A stretch of 64,000 bases of DNA from CALAED01 sp035765195 (GTDB lineage Bacteria > Actinomycetota > Actinomycetes > Streptosporangiales > Streptosporangiaceae). Below are positions 7,999 through 16,492 of this stretch, piece by piece. The stretch spans positions 434,001-498,000 of the forward strand of contig DASTYC010000038.1 of NCBI GenBank assembly GCA_035765195.1, written 5' to 3'. The notes under the pieces were generated by a model. That model was not told the DNA's origin, ran no database searches, and saw only the letters and a list, made by a program, of their open reading frames with translations. Every line of letters starts with the position of its first letter. Position 1 is the stretch's first letter. Made by a program: the position numbers and the translations under genes.

Positions 7999-9360
7999 CT
8001 ACAGCACCGCGATGTAGCGGCGGCGTTCGTACTCGGTGACCTGGCGCCGGTAGTCGTCCCACTCCGCCCGCTTGTTGCGCAGGAAGAAGTCGAAGACGTG
8101 CTCGCCGAGGACCTCGGGCACCAGCTCGCTGCGCTCCATGGCCCTGATGGCCTCGTCCAGGCTCTGCGGCAGCGGCTGGATGCCCATGGCGTGCCGCTCG
8201 GCCGCCGTCAGCGCCCACACGTCGTCCTCGGCGCCGGGCGGCAGCTCGTAGCCCTCCTCGATGCCCTTGAGCCCGGCCCCCAAGATCACGGCGAAGGCGA
8301 GGTAAGGGTTGCACGCGCTGTCGAGCGAGCGGAACTCGATGCGGGTGGCGTGGCCCTTCTGCGGCTTGTACATCGGGACCCGCACCAGCGCCGAGCGGTT
8401 GTTGTGCCCCCAGCAGATGTAGGGCGGGGCCTCGCCGCCGGCCCCGGCCGACTCGCCGACGCCGCCCCAGAGCCGCTTGTAGCTGTTGACCCACTGGTTG
8501 CAGACGGCGGTGATCTCGCCCGCGTAGCGCAGCACCCCGGCGATGAACGCGCGCCCCACCTTGGACAGCTGGAACTCGGCCCCCGGCTCGTAGAAGGCGT
8601 TGCGATCGCCCTCGAACAGGGACATGTGGGTGTGCATGCCCGACCCCGGATGATCGGTGAACGGCTTGGGCATGAAGGTCGCCCAGACCCCCTGCTCCAG
8701 GGCCACCTCTTTCATGACGAGGCGGAAGGTCATGATGTTGTCGGCCGTGGTGAGCGCGTCGGCGTAGCGCAGGTCGATCTCCTGCTGGCCCGGCGCGCCC
8801 TCGTGGTGGCTGAACTCCACCGAGATGCCCATCGACTCGAGCATCATGATCGCGTTGCGCCGGAAGTCGTGCGCGGTGTTGTGCGGGGTGTGGTCGAAGT
8901 AGCCGCCCGCGTCGACGGGCTCCGGCTCGCGGCCGTCGTCGGGACGGTCGCCGAGCAGGAAGAACTCGATCTCGGGGTGGGTGTAGAAGGTGAAGCCGAG
9001 GTCGGCGGCCCGGGCCAGCGAACGCTTGAGCACGTAGCGCGGGTCGGCGAAGCTGGGCGTGCCGTCGGGCATGAGGATGTCGCAGAACATGCGGGCCACG
9101 CCGGGCGTCTCCGACCGCCAGGGCAGCACCTGGAAGGTGGCGGGATCGGGTTTGGCGAGCATGTCCGCCTCGTACACGCGGGCGAAGCCCTGGATCGCCG
9201 AGCCGTCGAAGCCGATGCCCTCGGCGAACGCGCCTTCGAGCTCGGCGGGCGCGATCGCGACTGACTTGAGGAACCCGAGCACGTCGGTGAACCACAGCCG
9301 GATGAAACGGATGTCACGCTCCTCGAGCGTACGGAGCACGAACTCCTGCTGACGGTCCAC
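7999..9360 (-). CDS. glnA2: Type I glutamine synthetase, GlnA2-like
   Basis: 453-residue class I glutamine synthetase-fold enzyme. Features include FTDVLGFLKSV near the N-terminus, the metal-ligand stretch THPEIEFFLLGD, GSGMHTHMS, the NRSALVRVP loop and EFRSLDSACNPYLAFA. It is about 15-20 residues shorter than GlnA1 enzymes and fits the GlnA2 group that neighbours glnE in mycobacteria. A tyrosine (about Y371, in GYELPP) aligns with the adenylylated tyrosine region of GSI-beta enzymes, so GlnE could in principle modify it; this needs experiment. GlnA2-type enzymes may act on other amines, such as polyamines, rather than ammonia. The GTG start follows AAAGGGGATGGATT. A GlnR-like element lies about 80 bp upstream. 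Confidence 0.92.
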   Translation of the reverse strand: MDRQQEFVLRTLEERDIRFIRLWFTDVLGFLKSVAIAPAELEGAFAEGIGFDGSAIQGFARVYEADMLAKPDPATFQVLPWRSETPGVARMFCDILMPDGTPSFADPRYVLKRSLARAADLGFTFYTHPEIEFFLLGDRPDDGREPEPVDAGGYFDHTPHNTAHDFRRNAIMMLESMGISVEFSHHEGAPGQQEIDLRYADALTTADNIMTFRLVMKEVALEQGVWATFMPKPFTDHPGSGMHTHMSLFEGDRNAFYEPGAEFQLSKVGRAFIAGVLRYAGEITAVCNQWVNSYKRLWGGVGESAGAGGEAPPYICWGHNNRSALVRVPMYKPQKGHATRIEFRSLDSACNPYLAFAVILGAGLKGIEEGYELPPGAEDDVWALTAAERHAMGIQPLPQSLDEAIRAMERSELVPEVLGEHVFDFFLRNKRAEWDDYRRQVTEYERRRYIAVL

Positions 9361-9702
9361 AATCCATCCCCTTTGATGCTGTGCTTGTTGATGCCGTGCT
9401 AATCAGACCCGTCACCTCTTGACAAGTCTGCATTGAGCTTGTTACTGCCACGTTACAGGCCGGTTCGTGCCATCACGCGGGGGTGCCGACGATCCTCGCG
9501 CCATCTCACCCGGCGGGGCAAATTCACCATCTCGTTCACCATCTCGCTCGGCGCGCGGCTTTGCCTGGTTGCCGGAGACTTTGACCTCCCGGTACCCGCC
9601 CGCGGCAGGTCCGCGCCGCGACGCCCGCTAGCCTGTCCGGTCGTAGGCGCGTGCGGTCCCCCCGGCCGCGACCGGCCTGTGTGTCGGCGAGCGAGGGGAA
9701 TT
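9361..9702. other. 342-bp divergent region between glnA2 and the terpene synthase gene
   Basis: No convincing gene lies here. It holds the promoter region of glnA2 on the minus strand. A possible -35 TTGTCA is at 9425-9420, and a weak -10 TAGCAC is at 9401-9396 with an 18-bp spacer. The GlnR-like repeats at 9441-9456 are also here, followed by the leader of the terpene synthase. The plus-strand frame stays open through this region, but its translation is Arg/Pro-rich with no family similarity. Confidence 0.5.
9441..9467 (-). promoter_or_regulatory. Candidate GlnR box upstream of glnA2
   Basis: The plus strand reads GTTAC, six bases, GTTAC, six bases, GTTCG. On the minus strand this is CGAAC-n6-GTAAC-n6-GTAAC, close to the actinobacterial GlnR pattern (GTnAC-n6-GAAAC repeats). 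It lies about 80-105 bp upstream of the glnA2 GTG, a usual place for nitrogen control. One half-site departs from consensus. Confidence 0.4.
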
Positions 9703-10722
9703 GTGGGCGATTCGACCGCGGTCACGGTGGACGCGACGCTGCTGTCGCCGCTGACGGAACAGGTGGCGATGTTCGCCGACGCCGACCGGATCCACCAGGA
9801 CGTGTGGTCCATCGGGGCGACCGCGGAAGCCTGGGCCAGGCGAGCGGGACTCATCGTGGGCGAACCGGACACCGCCCCGCTGGAGCGAGCCCGGTTCGAG
9901 CGCCTTGCCGCGCGCGTGTTCCCCGCCGCCGCCGAGGAGCGGGTCGGGCTGTACGCCCGGTGGCTGATCTGGTTGTACGCCTTCGACGACGCCAGGGACG
10001 ACGGACCGGTGGGCGGGTCGGCCACGGCGGTGGACGATCTTTATGGCCATCTGCTTATGTCGCTGCGGCGGGGCGGGCCGCGGCCCGGCGCCGATCCGCT
10101 GGAACTCGCGCTGAACGACCTGTGGCGGGCGACCGCGCCCGCGATGACCCCCGAGTGGCGCCGCCGCTTCCTCACCCACCTGGAGCGGCACCGGGCCGCC
10201 TGCGTCGAAGAGGCGGTCAACCGCCGCACCGGGCGCGTCCCGGCGCCGGCGGACTATCCGTCGTTGCGCCGGCGCGCGCTGGGGCGGTTCACGTTCGATC
10301 TGGTCGAGCCGGTGCTGGGCATCGAGGTGCCCGCGCCGGTGGTGGCGACGGCACCGTGGCAGAGCTTCGTGGAGGGGCTCGCCGATCTCACGGCATGGTG
10401 CAACGACGTCGCGTCGTACGCTCTGGAGGCGGCCCGCGGCGACCCGCACAACTACGTGACGGTCCTGGCGGCGGCGGACCACCTGGACCCCGGCCGGGCC
10501 GCCGGGCGGGTGGTCGAGCGCATCGCCGAACGGGCGGGCGAGATCGCGGCGGCGGCGCACGCGCTGCCGGCCGACCTCACCGCGCTCGGCGTGCCGCCCG
10601 GCGGCGTCAAGCAGGCCGGCGAGGTCGCGGCCGTGCTCGTCCGCGCACAACGCGCCCACCTGGAGTGGCTGTGCGAAAGCGGTCGCTACACCCCGGGCAG
10701 AGCGTTCTTTTCGTCACATTGA
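9703..10722 (+). CDS. Class I terpene synthase family protein
   Basis: 339 residues, single alpha-domain length typical of bacterial sesqui-/diterpene cyclases. The Asp-rich metal motif is in LYAFDDARDDG (D95, D96). The NSE triad is NDVASYALE (N234, S238, E242), fitting NDxxSxxxE. Both bind the Mg2+-diphosphate of the prenyl substrate. GTG 9703 was chosen for its GAGGGGA ribosome site; the open frame upstream has no similarity. There is no prenyltransferase, P450 or methyltransferase next to it, so it is a solitary cyclase and its product cannot be predicted. Spacing of 47 bp to nadE suggests independent transcription of that gene. Confidence 0.85.
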   Translation: MGDSTAVTVDATLLSPLTEQVAMFADADRIHQDVWSIGATAEAWARRAGLIVGEPDTAPLERARFERLAARVFPAAAEERVGLYARWLIWLYAFDDARDDGPVGGSATAVDDLYGHLLMSLRRGGPRPGADPLELALNDLWRATAPAMTPEWRRRFLTHLERHRAACVEEAVNRRTGRVPAPADYPSLRRRALGRFTFDLVEPVLGIEVPAPVVATAPWQSFVEGLADLTAWCNDVASYALEAARGDPHNYVTVLAAADHLDPGRAAGRVVERIAERAGEIAAAAHALPADLTALGVPPGGVKQAGEVAAVLVRAQRAHLEWLCESGRYTPGRAFFSSH

Positions 10723-10757
10723 CGAGATAAGTCTCCTCGCCGCCGGTTCCCGCGATC

Positions 10758-10763
10758 TAGGCT
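10758..10763 (+). promoter_or_regulatory. Probable -10 element of nadE (leaderless start)
   Basis: TAGGCT lies six bases before the nadE GTG at 10770 and there is no clear Shine-Dalgarno. This spacing is what a leaderless transcript starting at the GTG would need. No good -35 is seen. Confidence 0.35.
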
Positions 10764-10769
10764 GGAGAC

Positions 10770-12536
10770 GTGGCTCAGCTGCGCATCGCCCTCGTCCAAG
10801 CCGACCCGACCGTGGGAGATCTCGCCGGCAACGCCGACCTCGTCCTTTCGTGGTCGCGCCGCGCCGCCGACTCCGGCGCCCACCTCGTCGTCTTCCCGGA
10901 GATGTTCTTGACGGGCTACCCCGTGGAGGACCTCGTCCTGCGCGAGTCCTTCGTCGACGCCTCCATGGAGCGGCTCGACACGACCGCGCGCCGGCTCGCC
11001 GACGCCGGCCTGGGGCGGCTGCCGGTGATCGTCGGGTATCTCAACCGGCGGACCGACGTGGCCGCCCGGTTCGGCCAGCCGGCGGGGATGCCGCTCAACG
11101 CCCTCGCCTGGCTGCACGACGGCGCGGCGGTCGCCAAGTCCGCCAAGCACCATCTGCCCAACTACGGGGTCTTCGACGAGTTCCGCTACTTCGTGCGCGG
11201 CGACCGGCTGCCCGTCGTGCGCCTGCACGGCATCGACGTGGCGGCCGTCATCTGCGAGGACCTGTGGCAGGACGGCGGCCCGGTCACCGTGACCCGCGAC
11301 GCACGGGCCGGCCTGCTGGTCGTCATCAACGGCTCGCCGTACGAACGCAGCAAAGACGACCTGCGCCTCGATCTGTGCGCGCGCCGGGCCCGCGAGGCCG
11401 GCTGCGCGCTGGCCTTCGTCAACATGGTCGGCGGCCAGGACGAGCTCGTCTTCGACGGCGGCTCGTTCGTGGTGGACGCGTCCGGCGAGCTGATCGCGCG
11501 CGCCCCGCAGTTCACCGAGGAGCTGCTGGTCGTCGACCTGGAGCTGCCCGCGGCCGACCCCGCGCTCGGGTCCGGCGAGACCCCCTACGACGCGCACGAC
11601 GGCACCACGATCACCGTCGACCGGCGGGTGCTGTCATCGGCGCCGCTGCCCGCCTACGAGCCGGTGCCGCCGGTGCGCGCGCCCCTGCTCGACGACTGCG
11701 CCGAGGTGTACGCGGCCCTGGTGCTCGGCGTGCGCGACTACGTGCGCAAGAACGGCTTCCGGTCGGTGATCTTGGGCCTGTCCGGCGGCGTCGACTCCGC
11801 GCTCACCGCCACCATCGCCGCCGACGCGATCGGGCCCGCGAACGTCAACGTCGTGCTGCTGCCGTCTCGATACTCCTCCGAACACTCGATCACCGACGCG
11901 GAGGAACTGGTCAAGCGTCAGGGACTTTCCGCCCGGACCGTACCGATCCACGACATCGTGGACGCGTACGAGTCCGAGCTCGACCTGAGCGGACTGGCGG
12001 CCGAGAACCTCCAGGCCCGCGTCCGCGCCAACATCTGGATGGGGCTGTCGAACCAGGAGGGCCACCTCGTCCTCACCTGCGGCAACAAGAGCGAGCTGGC
12101 CACCGGGTACTCGACGCTGTACGGCGACTCCGCCGGCGGCTTCGGCCCGATCAAGGACGTGCCGAAGTCGATGGTGTGGGAGCTGGCGCGCTGGCGCAAT
12201 GCCCAGTCGCCGCGGCGTCCGCCGATACCGCGGCACATCATCGACAAGCCGCCGTCCGCCGAGCTGAGCCCCGGGCAGCTGGACACCGACTCGCTCCCGG
12301 AATACGACGTGCTCGACGCGCTGCTCGACGACTACGTCGAAAAGGACATGGGCAAGGAGGCGCTGATCGCCGCGGGACACGACGCGGGGCTGGTGGAACG
12401 GGTGATCCGCCTGGTCGATCTGGCGGAGTACAAGCGCAGGCAGTATCCGCCCGGCCCGAAGATCACCCCGAAGAACTTCGGCCGCGACCGCCGGCTCCCG
12501 ATCACCAACCGCTGGCGCGAGGCCACGCGAGCCTAA
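10770..12536 (+). CDS. nadE: Glutamine-dependent NAD(+) synthetase
   Basis: 588 residues, two domains. The N-terminal nitrilase-like glutaminase (about 1-270) has the expected Glu-Lys-Cys residues, in LVVFPEMFLTGYP, KSAKHHLPNYGVFDE and VICEDLWQDGGP. The C-terminal synthetase (about 290-588) has the PP-loop LGLSGGVDSALTA, and further on LTCGNKSELATGYSTLYGD and the PSAELSPGQ.D segment. It converts deamido-NAD to NAD using ammonia channelled from glutamine, the last step of NAD synthesis. The length fits the bacterial glutamine-dependent form. It is convergent with the next gene (16-bp gap). The GTG is probably used as a leaderless start. Confidence 0.95.
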   Translation: MAQLRIALVQADPTVGDLAGNADLVLSWSRRAADSGAHLVVFPEMFLTGYPVEDLVLRESFVDASMERLDTTARRLADAGLGRLPVIVGYLNRRTDVAARFGQPAGMPLNALAWLHDGAAVAKSAKHHLPNYGVFDEFRYFVRGDRLPVVRLHGIDVAAVICEDLWQDGGPVTVTRDARAGLLVVINGSPYERSKDDLRLDLCARRAREAGCALAFVNMVGGQDELVFDGGSFVVDASGELIARAPQFTEELLVVDLELPAADPALGSGETPYDAHDGTTITVDRRVLSSAPLPAYEPVPPVRAPLLDDCAEVYAALVLGVRDYVRKNGFRSVILGLSGGVDSALTATIAADAIGPANVNVVLLPSRYSSEHSITDAEELVKRQGLSARTVPIHDIVDAYESELDLSGLAAENLQARVRANIWMGLSNQEGHLVLTCGNKSELATGYSTLYGDSAGGFGPIKDVPKSMVWELARWRNAQSPRRPPIPRHIIDKPPSAELSPGQLDTDSLPEYDVLDALLDDYVEKDMGKEALIAAGHDAGLVERVIRLVDLAEYKRRQYPPGPKITPKNFGRDRRLPITNRWREATRA

Positions 12537-12552
12537 GTGACCTGGCGCCCCG

Positions 12553-14733
12553 TCACGCGAGGTCGCGGACGCGGTGGAGGTCTTCGCCCGGCCACGACGC
12601 GGGGCGGTCGGTGACGTCGGGGTCGGCTCCGGGAATGGCCTGTTCGCACCACACGACCTTGCCGATCGGGGTGCGCCGGGTGCCCCACCGCTGTGACAGG
12701 CGGCTGACGACCTGCAGCCCGCGGCCGCTTTCCTCTTCGTCGGTAGCGTGCCGCAGCCGCGGCAGCGCCGCCGAGCAGTCGAGCACCTCGCAGATCAGCG
12801 TGTCCTCGTACAGCAGCCGCAGCTCGATCGAGTCGCCCGGACCGTAGCGGAGCGCGTTGGTGATCAGCTCGGAGGCGAGCAGCTCGGTCGTGTAGGACAG
12901 ATCGCCGAGATCCCAGCCCTCCAGCGCGGTGCTGACCAGCCCCCGGGCCCGGCGGACCGCGGCCGGGTCGCACGGCAGCGTCCAGGAGTGGCGCCGGTCC
13001 TCCGGCAGCCGGCGCAGCCGCGCCAGCAACACCGCGATGTCGTCGCGGTGCTGGTCGGAGTAGACGCTGTCGAGGGTGGCCTTGGCGAGCTCCTCCATCG
13101 GCCGTGTGACCGCCTCGGCGTCGAAGATGCCGCGCAGCGCGGCGATGCCGTCGTCGATGTCGCGGCCGCGGTTTTCGACCAGCCCGTCGGTGTACAACAC
13201 GAACAGGCTGCCGTCGGCGATGGTGAACTCGCGGCTTTCGATCGTGACCCCGCCGCCGTCCACGCCGAGCGGCGGCGCGGGCGGCACGTCGAGCAGTTCG
13301 TTGCTGCCGTCGGGGTGCACCAGCAGCGGCGGCAGGTGACCGGCCGAGGCGATCTCGCAGGTGCCCGTCGTCGCGTCGTACACCGCGTAGACACAGGTGG
13401 CGAAGTGCGGCTCCTGCTCGCCGAGCTCCATCATCAGCTCGTGCATCACCTGCAACGCCTCGCCGGGCGGGATCTCCAGCCCGGCCAGCGTGTGCAGCGC
13501 CGTGCGCAGCCGCCCCATGGTGACCGCCGCGCGCACGCCGTGCCCGGCCACGTCGCCGACGATGAGCGCGACCCGGGAGCCGGGCAACGCGATGGAGTCG
13601 TACCAGTCGCCGCCGACCTCGATGAGCTTGCTGCCGGGCAGGTAGCGGTGCCTGACCTGGACCGAGCTCGGCGCCGACATCCGGTGCGGCAGCAGGCTGC
13701 GCTGCAGCGCCAGCGCCGTCGCCCGCTCGCGGCTGAAGCGCCTGGCGTTGTCGATGACGATGGCCGCGCGGGCGGCGAACTCGATGCCGATCTCGACGTC
13801 GTACGGGTCGAACCTGCGGAACCCGGGCATCCGCGCTGCCACCACGAACCCGAGCATGGTGTTGCGAGCGACGAGCGGCAGCAGCACCATCGAGCTGTCG
13901 GCCAGCAACGCCTCGACCGGTGGGCGCCGCCAGGTCTTGGCGATCCGGGCGGCGGCGCGTGCGTCGAGATGACGCAGGTGGACCTGCGCGCCGGTGTCCA
14001 GGCACTGCCGGTAGGGCGTCCCGGGCGGGTAGACGAGCACCTCGCCGACCGGGAAGGCCGACTCCCAGCGGGAGTCGCCGTCGTCGGCGGCCACCGCGAG
14101 GCGGCGCAGCACCGCGGAGCCGTCGGTCGCGTTGCTGTGCACCTCGTCGGCGGCCACCAGGCTCTCCAGCACCAACAGCGCCGCGGCGTTGCAGAAGTGC
14201 GGGACGAGGACGTTGGTGAGGCCGCGCGCCACCTGGTCGAGGTCGAGGCTGGCGCCGAAGCGGGTGAGCGGGTCGTCGAGCAGGGCGCGCCGCATCAGCC
14301 CGGGGTCGAGAAAGCGCTCGCTGGAGGGCAGCGCCACCCTGATGAACACGAGCGCGGCGAGCTTCTCCTCGGCGGCGAGCATGGGCTGCACGGTGACGAC
14401 GGCGTCGATGGCCGTCTCGGCCGGGCCCGTGGCCGGCGGCGCGGCGCGGTCGGCCTCGTCATCGGCCGCCGGGTGGTCGTGGACCACGCGGATGACCTGG
14501 AGCATCGCCGTGCGCTCCTGCTCGTTGCCAAGGGCGTCGAGCAGCGCGTCCAACTGGCCGCCCGGATCGGCGACCAGATCGCTCAGTTTCCGGGACAGGA
14601 CGTCTTCCGGCGCACGGCCCAGCACGCCATGGGCGTTCTGGCCGCATTGAACCACCTTCCCCGACACATCAATGCCGAGGACGAGCGTGCGCGTGGGTGC
14701 ATCGGCGGCCGGCGGCTCACCCTTACGCGCCAT
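12553..14733 (-). CDS. Multidomain PP2C (SpoIIE) phosphatase with PAS/GAF sensor and HATPase domain
   Basis: 726 residues with four regions in order. A PAS-like N-terminus (LVLGIDVSGKVVQCGQNAHG) comes first, followed by a GAF-like sensor (about 190-350). Next is a SpoIIE/PP2C Ser/Thr phosphatase (about 370-590) with GGDWYDSIAL, VGDVAGHGVRAA and LYTDGLVENRGRDID metal motifs. Last is an RsbW-type HATPase (about 600-720) with ASELITNALRYGPG (N-box) and GRGLQVVSRL. Such proteins typically dephosphorylate an anti-sigma-factor antagonist, while the HATPase may act as an anti-sigma kinase. No sigma factor or STAS protein is encoded nearby. The ATG at 14733 has AGGTGAG at correct spacing; a GTG four codons upstream is the alternative. 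Confidence 0.88.
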   Translation of the reverse strand: MARKGEPPAADAPTRTLVLGIDVSGKVVQCGQNAHGVLGRAPEDVLSRKLSDLVADPGGQLDALLDALGNEQERTAMLQVIRVVHDHPAADDEADRAAPPATGPAETAIDAVVTVQPMLAAEEKLAALVFIRVALPSSERFLDPGLMRRALLDDPLTRFGASLDLDQVARGLTNVLVPHFCNAAALLVLESLVAADEVHSNATDGSAVLRRLAVAADDGDSRWESAFPVGEVLVYPPGTPYRQCLDTGAQVHLRHLDARAAARIAKTWRRPPVEALLADSSMVLLPLVARNTMLGFVVAARMPGFRRFDPYDVEIGIEFAARAAIVIDNARRFSRERATALALQRSLLPHRMSAPSSVQVRHRYLPGSKLIEVGGDWYDSIALPGSRVALIVGDVAGHGVRAAVTMGRLRTALHTLAGLEIPPGEALQVMHELMMELGEQEPHFATCVYAVYDATTGTCEIASAGHLPPLLVHPDGSNELLDVPPAPPLGVDGGGVTIESREFTIADGSLFVLYTDGLVENRGRDIDDGIAALRGIFDAEAVTRPMEELAKATLDSVYSDQHRDDIAVLLARLRRLPEDRRHSWTLPCDPAAVRRARGLVSTALEGWDLGDLSYTTELLASELITNALRYGPGDSIELRLLYEDTLICEVLDCSAALPRLRHATDEEESGRGLQVVSRLSQRWGTRRTPIGKVVWCEQAIPGADPDVTDRPASWPGEDLHRVRDLA

Positions 14734-14844
14734 CACGGATCTCACCTGTCGCGCTCCTGACGGCCCGGACTCGTTCCGCTCCCGTTCGTCAAGTATGCGG
14801 CATCGGAGGGGCCATTGAGGTAGAAGATCAGCTATATGAACATG

Positions 14845-14865
14845 CGACTACTAGTCAGGTAGTCG
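14845..14865. promoter_or_regulatory. Inverted repeat in the promoter of the flavin monooxygenase
   Basis: Perfect 7-bp arms CGACTAC and GTAGTCG flank a 7-base spacer (itself near-symmetrical, TAGTCAG). The site is 27 bp before the monooxygenase ATG and within the divergent region. The size fits a TetR- or MarR-type operator. The regulator is not identified; the nearest TetR gene recognises a different-looking sequence by inference. Confidence 0.5.
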
Positions 14866-14891
14866 TGTAATGGTGGCGAGGTGACCGCGTC

Positions 14892-16430
14892 ATGACCGCC
14901 AGATCCGAGCAGGTGATCATCGTCGGCGCCGGAGCCACCGGACTGGCCCTCGCGGGCGAGCTGGCGCTGGCGGGGGTGCCGTGCCGGGTCATCGAACGTC
15001 GCGCCACCCGGCCCCGCGACTCTCGCGCGATTTGCCTGCACGCGCGGAGTATGGAGACGCTCGACCTGCGAGGTCAAGCGGCCGCGTTCGCCGATACCGG
15101 CCTGCCGATTCACACGCTCCCGCTCGGCTTCCCCGGATCGGGCGTCGACCTGCGAAGACTCGATTCCGACTTCCCGTACGTCCTGGACATTCGTCAGGAC
15201 CAGGCCGAGGAGCTGCTGGAGGAATGGGCGACCGGGCTGGGCGCGGAGATCGTCCGCCAGGCCGCGGTCGTCGGCGTCGAGCAGGACGACGAAGTGGTGC
15301 GGCTGACCGTCGAGGGTCCCGGCGGCCGGCGCGTCGAGCGGGCCGCGTACGCCGTGGGCTGCGACGGGTCGAGCAGCACCGTGCGCGAGTCGCTGGGCGT
15401 GCCGTTCCCCGCCGCGCCGGCCGCCGGGACGGCCGCGCCGCCCACCCGCGTGGCCGTGGCCGACGTGCGGCTCGACGGGTGGGCCGCTGCGGACGCCTCC
15501 GGCGGGCTGACCGACGGCGGCATGGTGTTCGTCTTCCCTTTCCGGGACGGCACCTGCCGCGTCGTGCTCCACGACGTCGCGCCCCCACCGACCGGGCCGC
15601 CCGCCGACGATCCGGTCACCCCGGAGGAGATCCACGCCGCGCTGGCCCGCGCCTTTGGCCGAACGGACGTGGTGCCGCGCGAGCCCCGCTGGTCGGCCCG
15701 GCTGCTCGGCGAGAACCGCCAAGTACCGGCCTACCGGAGCGGCCGGGTCTTCCTCGCCGGAACCGCCGCGCTCACCCACACGGCGGCCGGCGCCCAGGGG
15801 TTCGACACCGGGCTGGCGGACGCGGTCAACCTGGGCTGGAAGCTCGCCGCGGCCGTCAAGGGCTGGGCGCCCCCGCGGCTGCTCGACAGCTACCACGCCG
15901 AACGCCACCCCGCCGGCCGCTACCTGCTCGCCCGCACCGCGCGGCAGTTCGGTCTCAACTCCGGTCGCGCTCCCCAGCGGCGGCTGCTGCGCCGGCTCGT
16001 CCATCGGCTGATCGTGCCGCTGCCGCCGGTGCAGGCCCGGCTGGCCGGCGCGTACGCCGGCGTCGCGGCCGGCTACCCGCCGGCCGGGAAGGGGGCCCAC
16101 CCGCTCGCCGGGACCCGGTTGCCACGCGGGACCGTCACCCTCCCCGGCGGCGCCCGGACCCGGCTGTACGATCTGTTCGCCGACGGGCGGTTCGTGCTGC
16201 TGGATCACGACGTCCACGCCGAACGCTACGGCGGGCTGCCGCCGCACGTTCGCACGGTGCCGTACCTCAGCTGCGATCGGCGCCACTGGCCCGCCGCCGT
16301 GCTGATCCGGCCGGACGGCTATATCGCCTGGGCGCACGACGAATCCGACCCCGCTCTGCGCGCGCCGATGGTGCGTCAGGCGGTCCAGGCCTGGTGCTCG
16401 CCGGTCACGTCGCGGAGCGTCACAGGGTGA
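14892..16430 (+). CDS. FAD-dependent class A aromatic monooxygenase (PheA/TfdB/Rox-like)
   Basis: 512 residues. An N-terminal Rossmann FAD motif, VIIVGAGATGLALAGELA, is followed by the second-domain DG motif (AVGCDGSSSTVRESLG, about 154-169) and a C-terminal thioredoxin-like domain (about 400-512). Family members hydroxylate phenols, aromatic polyketides or antibiotics such as rifampicin using NAD(P)H and O2. The third conserved motif, normally GDAAH, reads GTAALTHTAAGAQG (about 291-304), so the Asp that contacts the FAD ribityl chain and the following His are missing. Activity may therefore be altered. It is divergent from the SpoIIE gene and convergent with the tetR gene. A palindrome lies in its promoter. 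The substrate is unknown. Confidence 0.82.
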   Translation: MTARSEQVIIVGAGATGLALAGELALAGVPCRVIERRATRPRDSRAICLHARSMETLDLRGQAAAFADTGLPIHTLPLGFPGSGVDLRRLDSDFPYVLDIRQDQAEELLEEWATGLGAEIVRQAAVVGVEQDDEVVRLTVEGPGGRRVERAAYAVGCDGSSSTVRESLGVPFPAAPAAGTAAPPTRVAVADVRLDGWAAADASGGLTDGGMVFVFPFRDGTCRVVLHDVAPPPTGPPADDPVTPEEIHAALARAFGRTDVVPREPRWSARLLGENRQVPAYRSGRVFLAGTAALTHTAAGAQGFDTGLADAVNLGWKLAAAVKGWAPPRLLDSYHAERHPAGRYLLARTARQFGLNSGRAPQRRLLRRLVHRLIVPLPPVQARLAGAYAGVAAGYPPAGKGAHPLAGTRLPRGTVTLPGGARTRLYDLFADGRFVLLDHDVHAERYGGLPPHVRTVPYLSCDRRHWPAAVLIRPDGYIAWAHDESDPALRAPMVRQAVQAWCSPVTSRSVTG

Positions 16431-16492
16431 TCCGGCCGGTGCGCACCTCGGCGCCGGTGGTCTACTGACCGGGGCCGACCGGGGCCGACCCG

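Noticed and set aside
16461..16484. Tandem GGGGCCGACC repeat
   Set aside because: Only about two copies, between convergent genes; too short to call a functional repeat.
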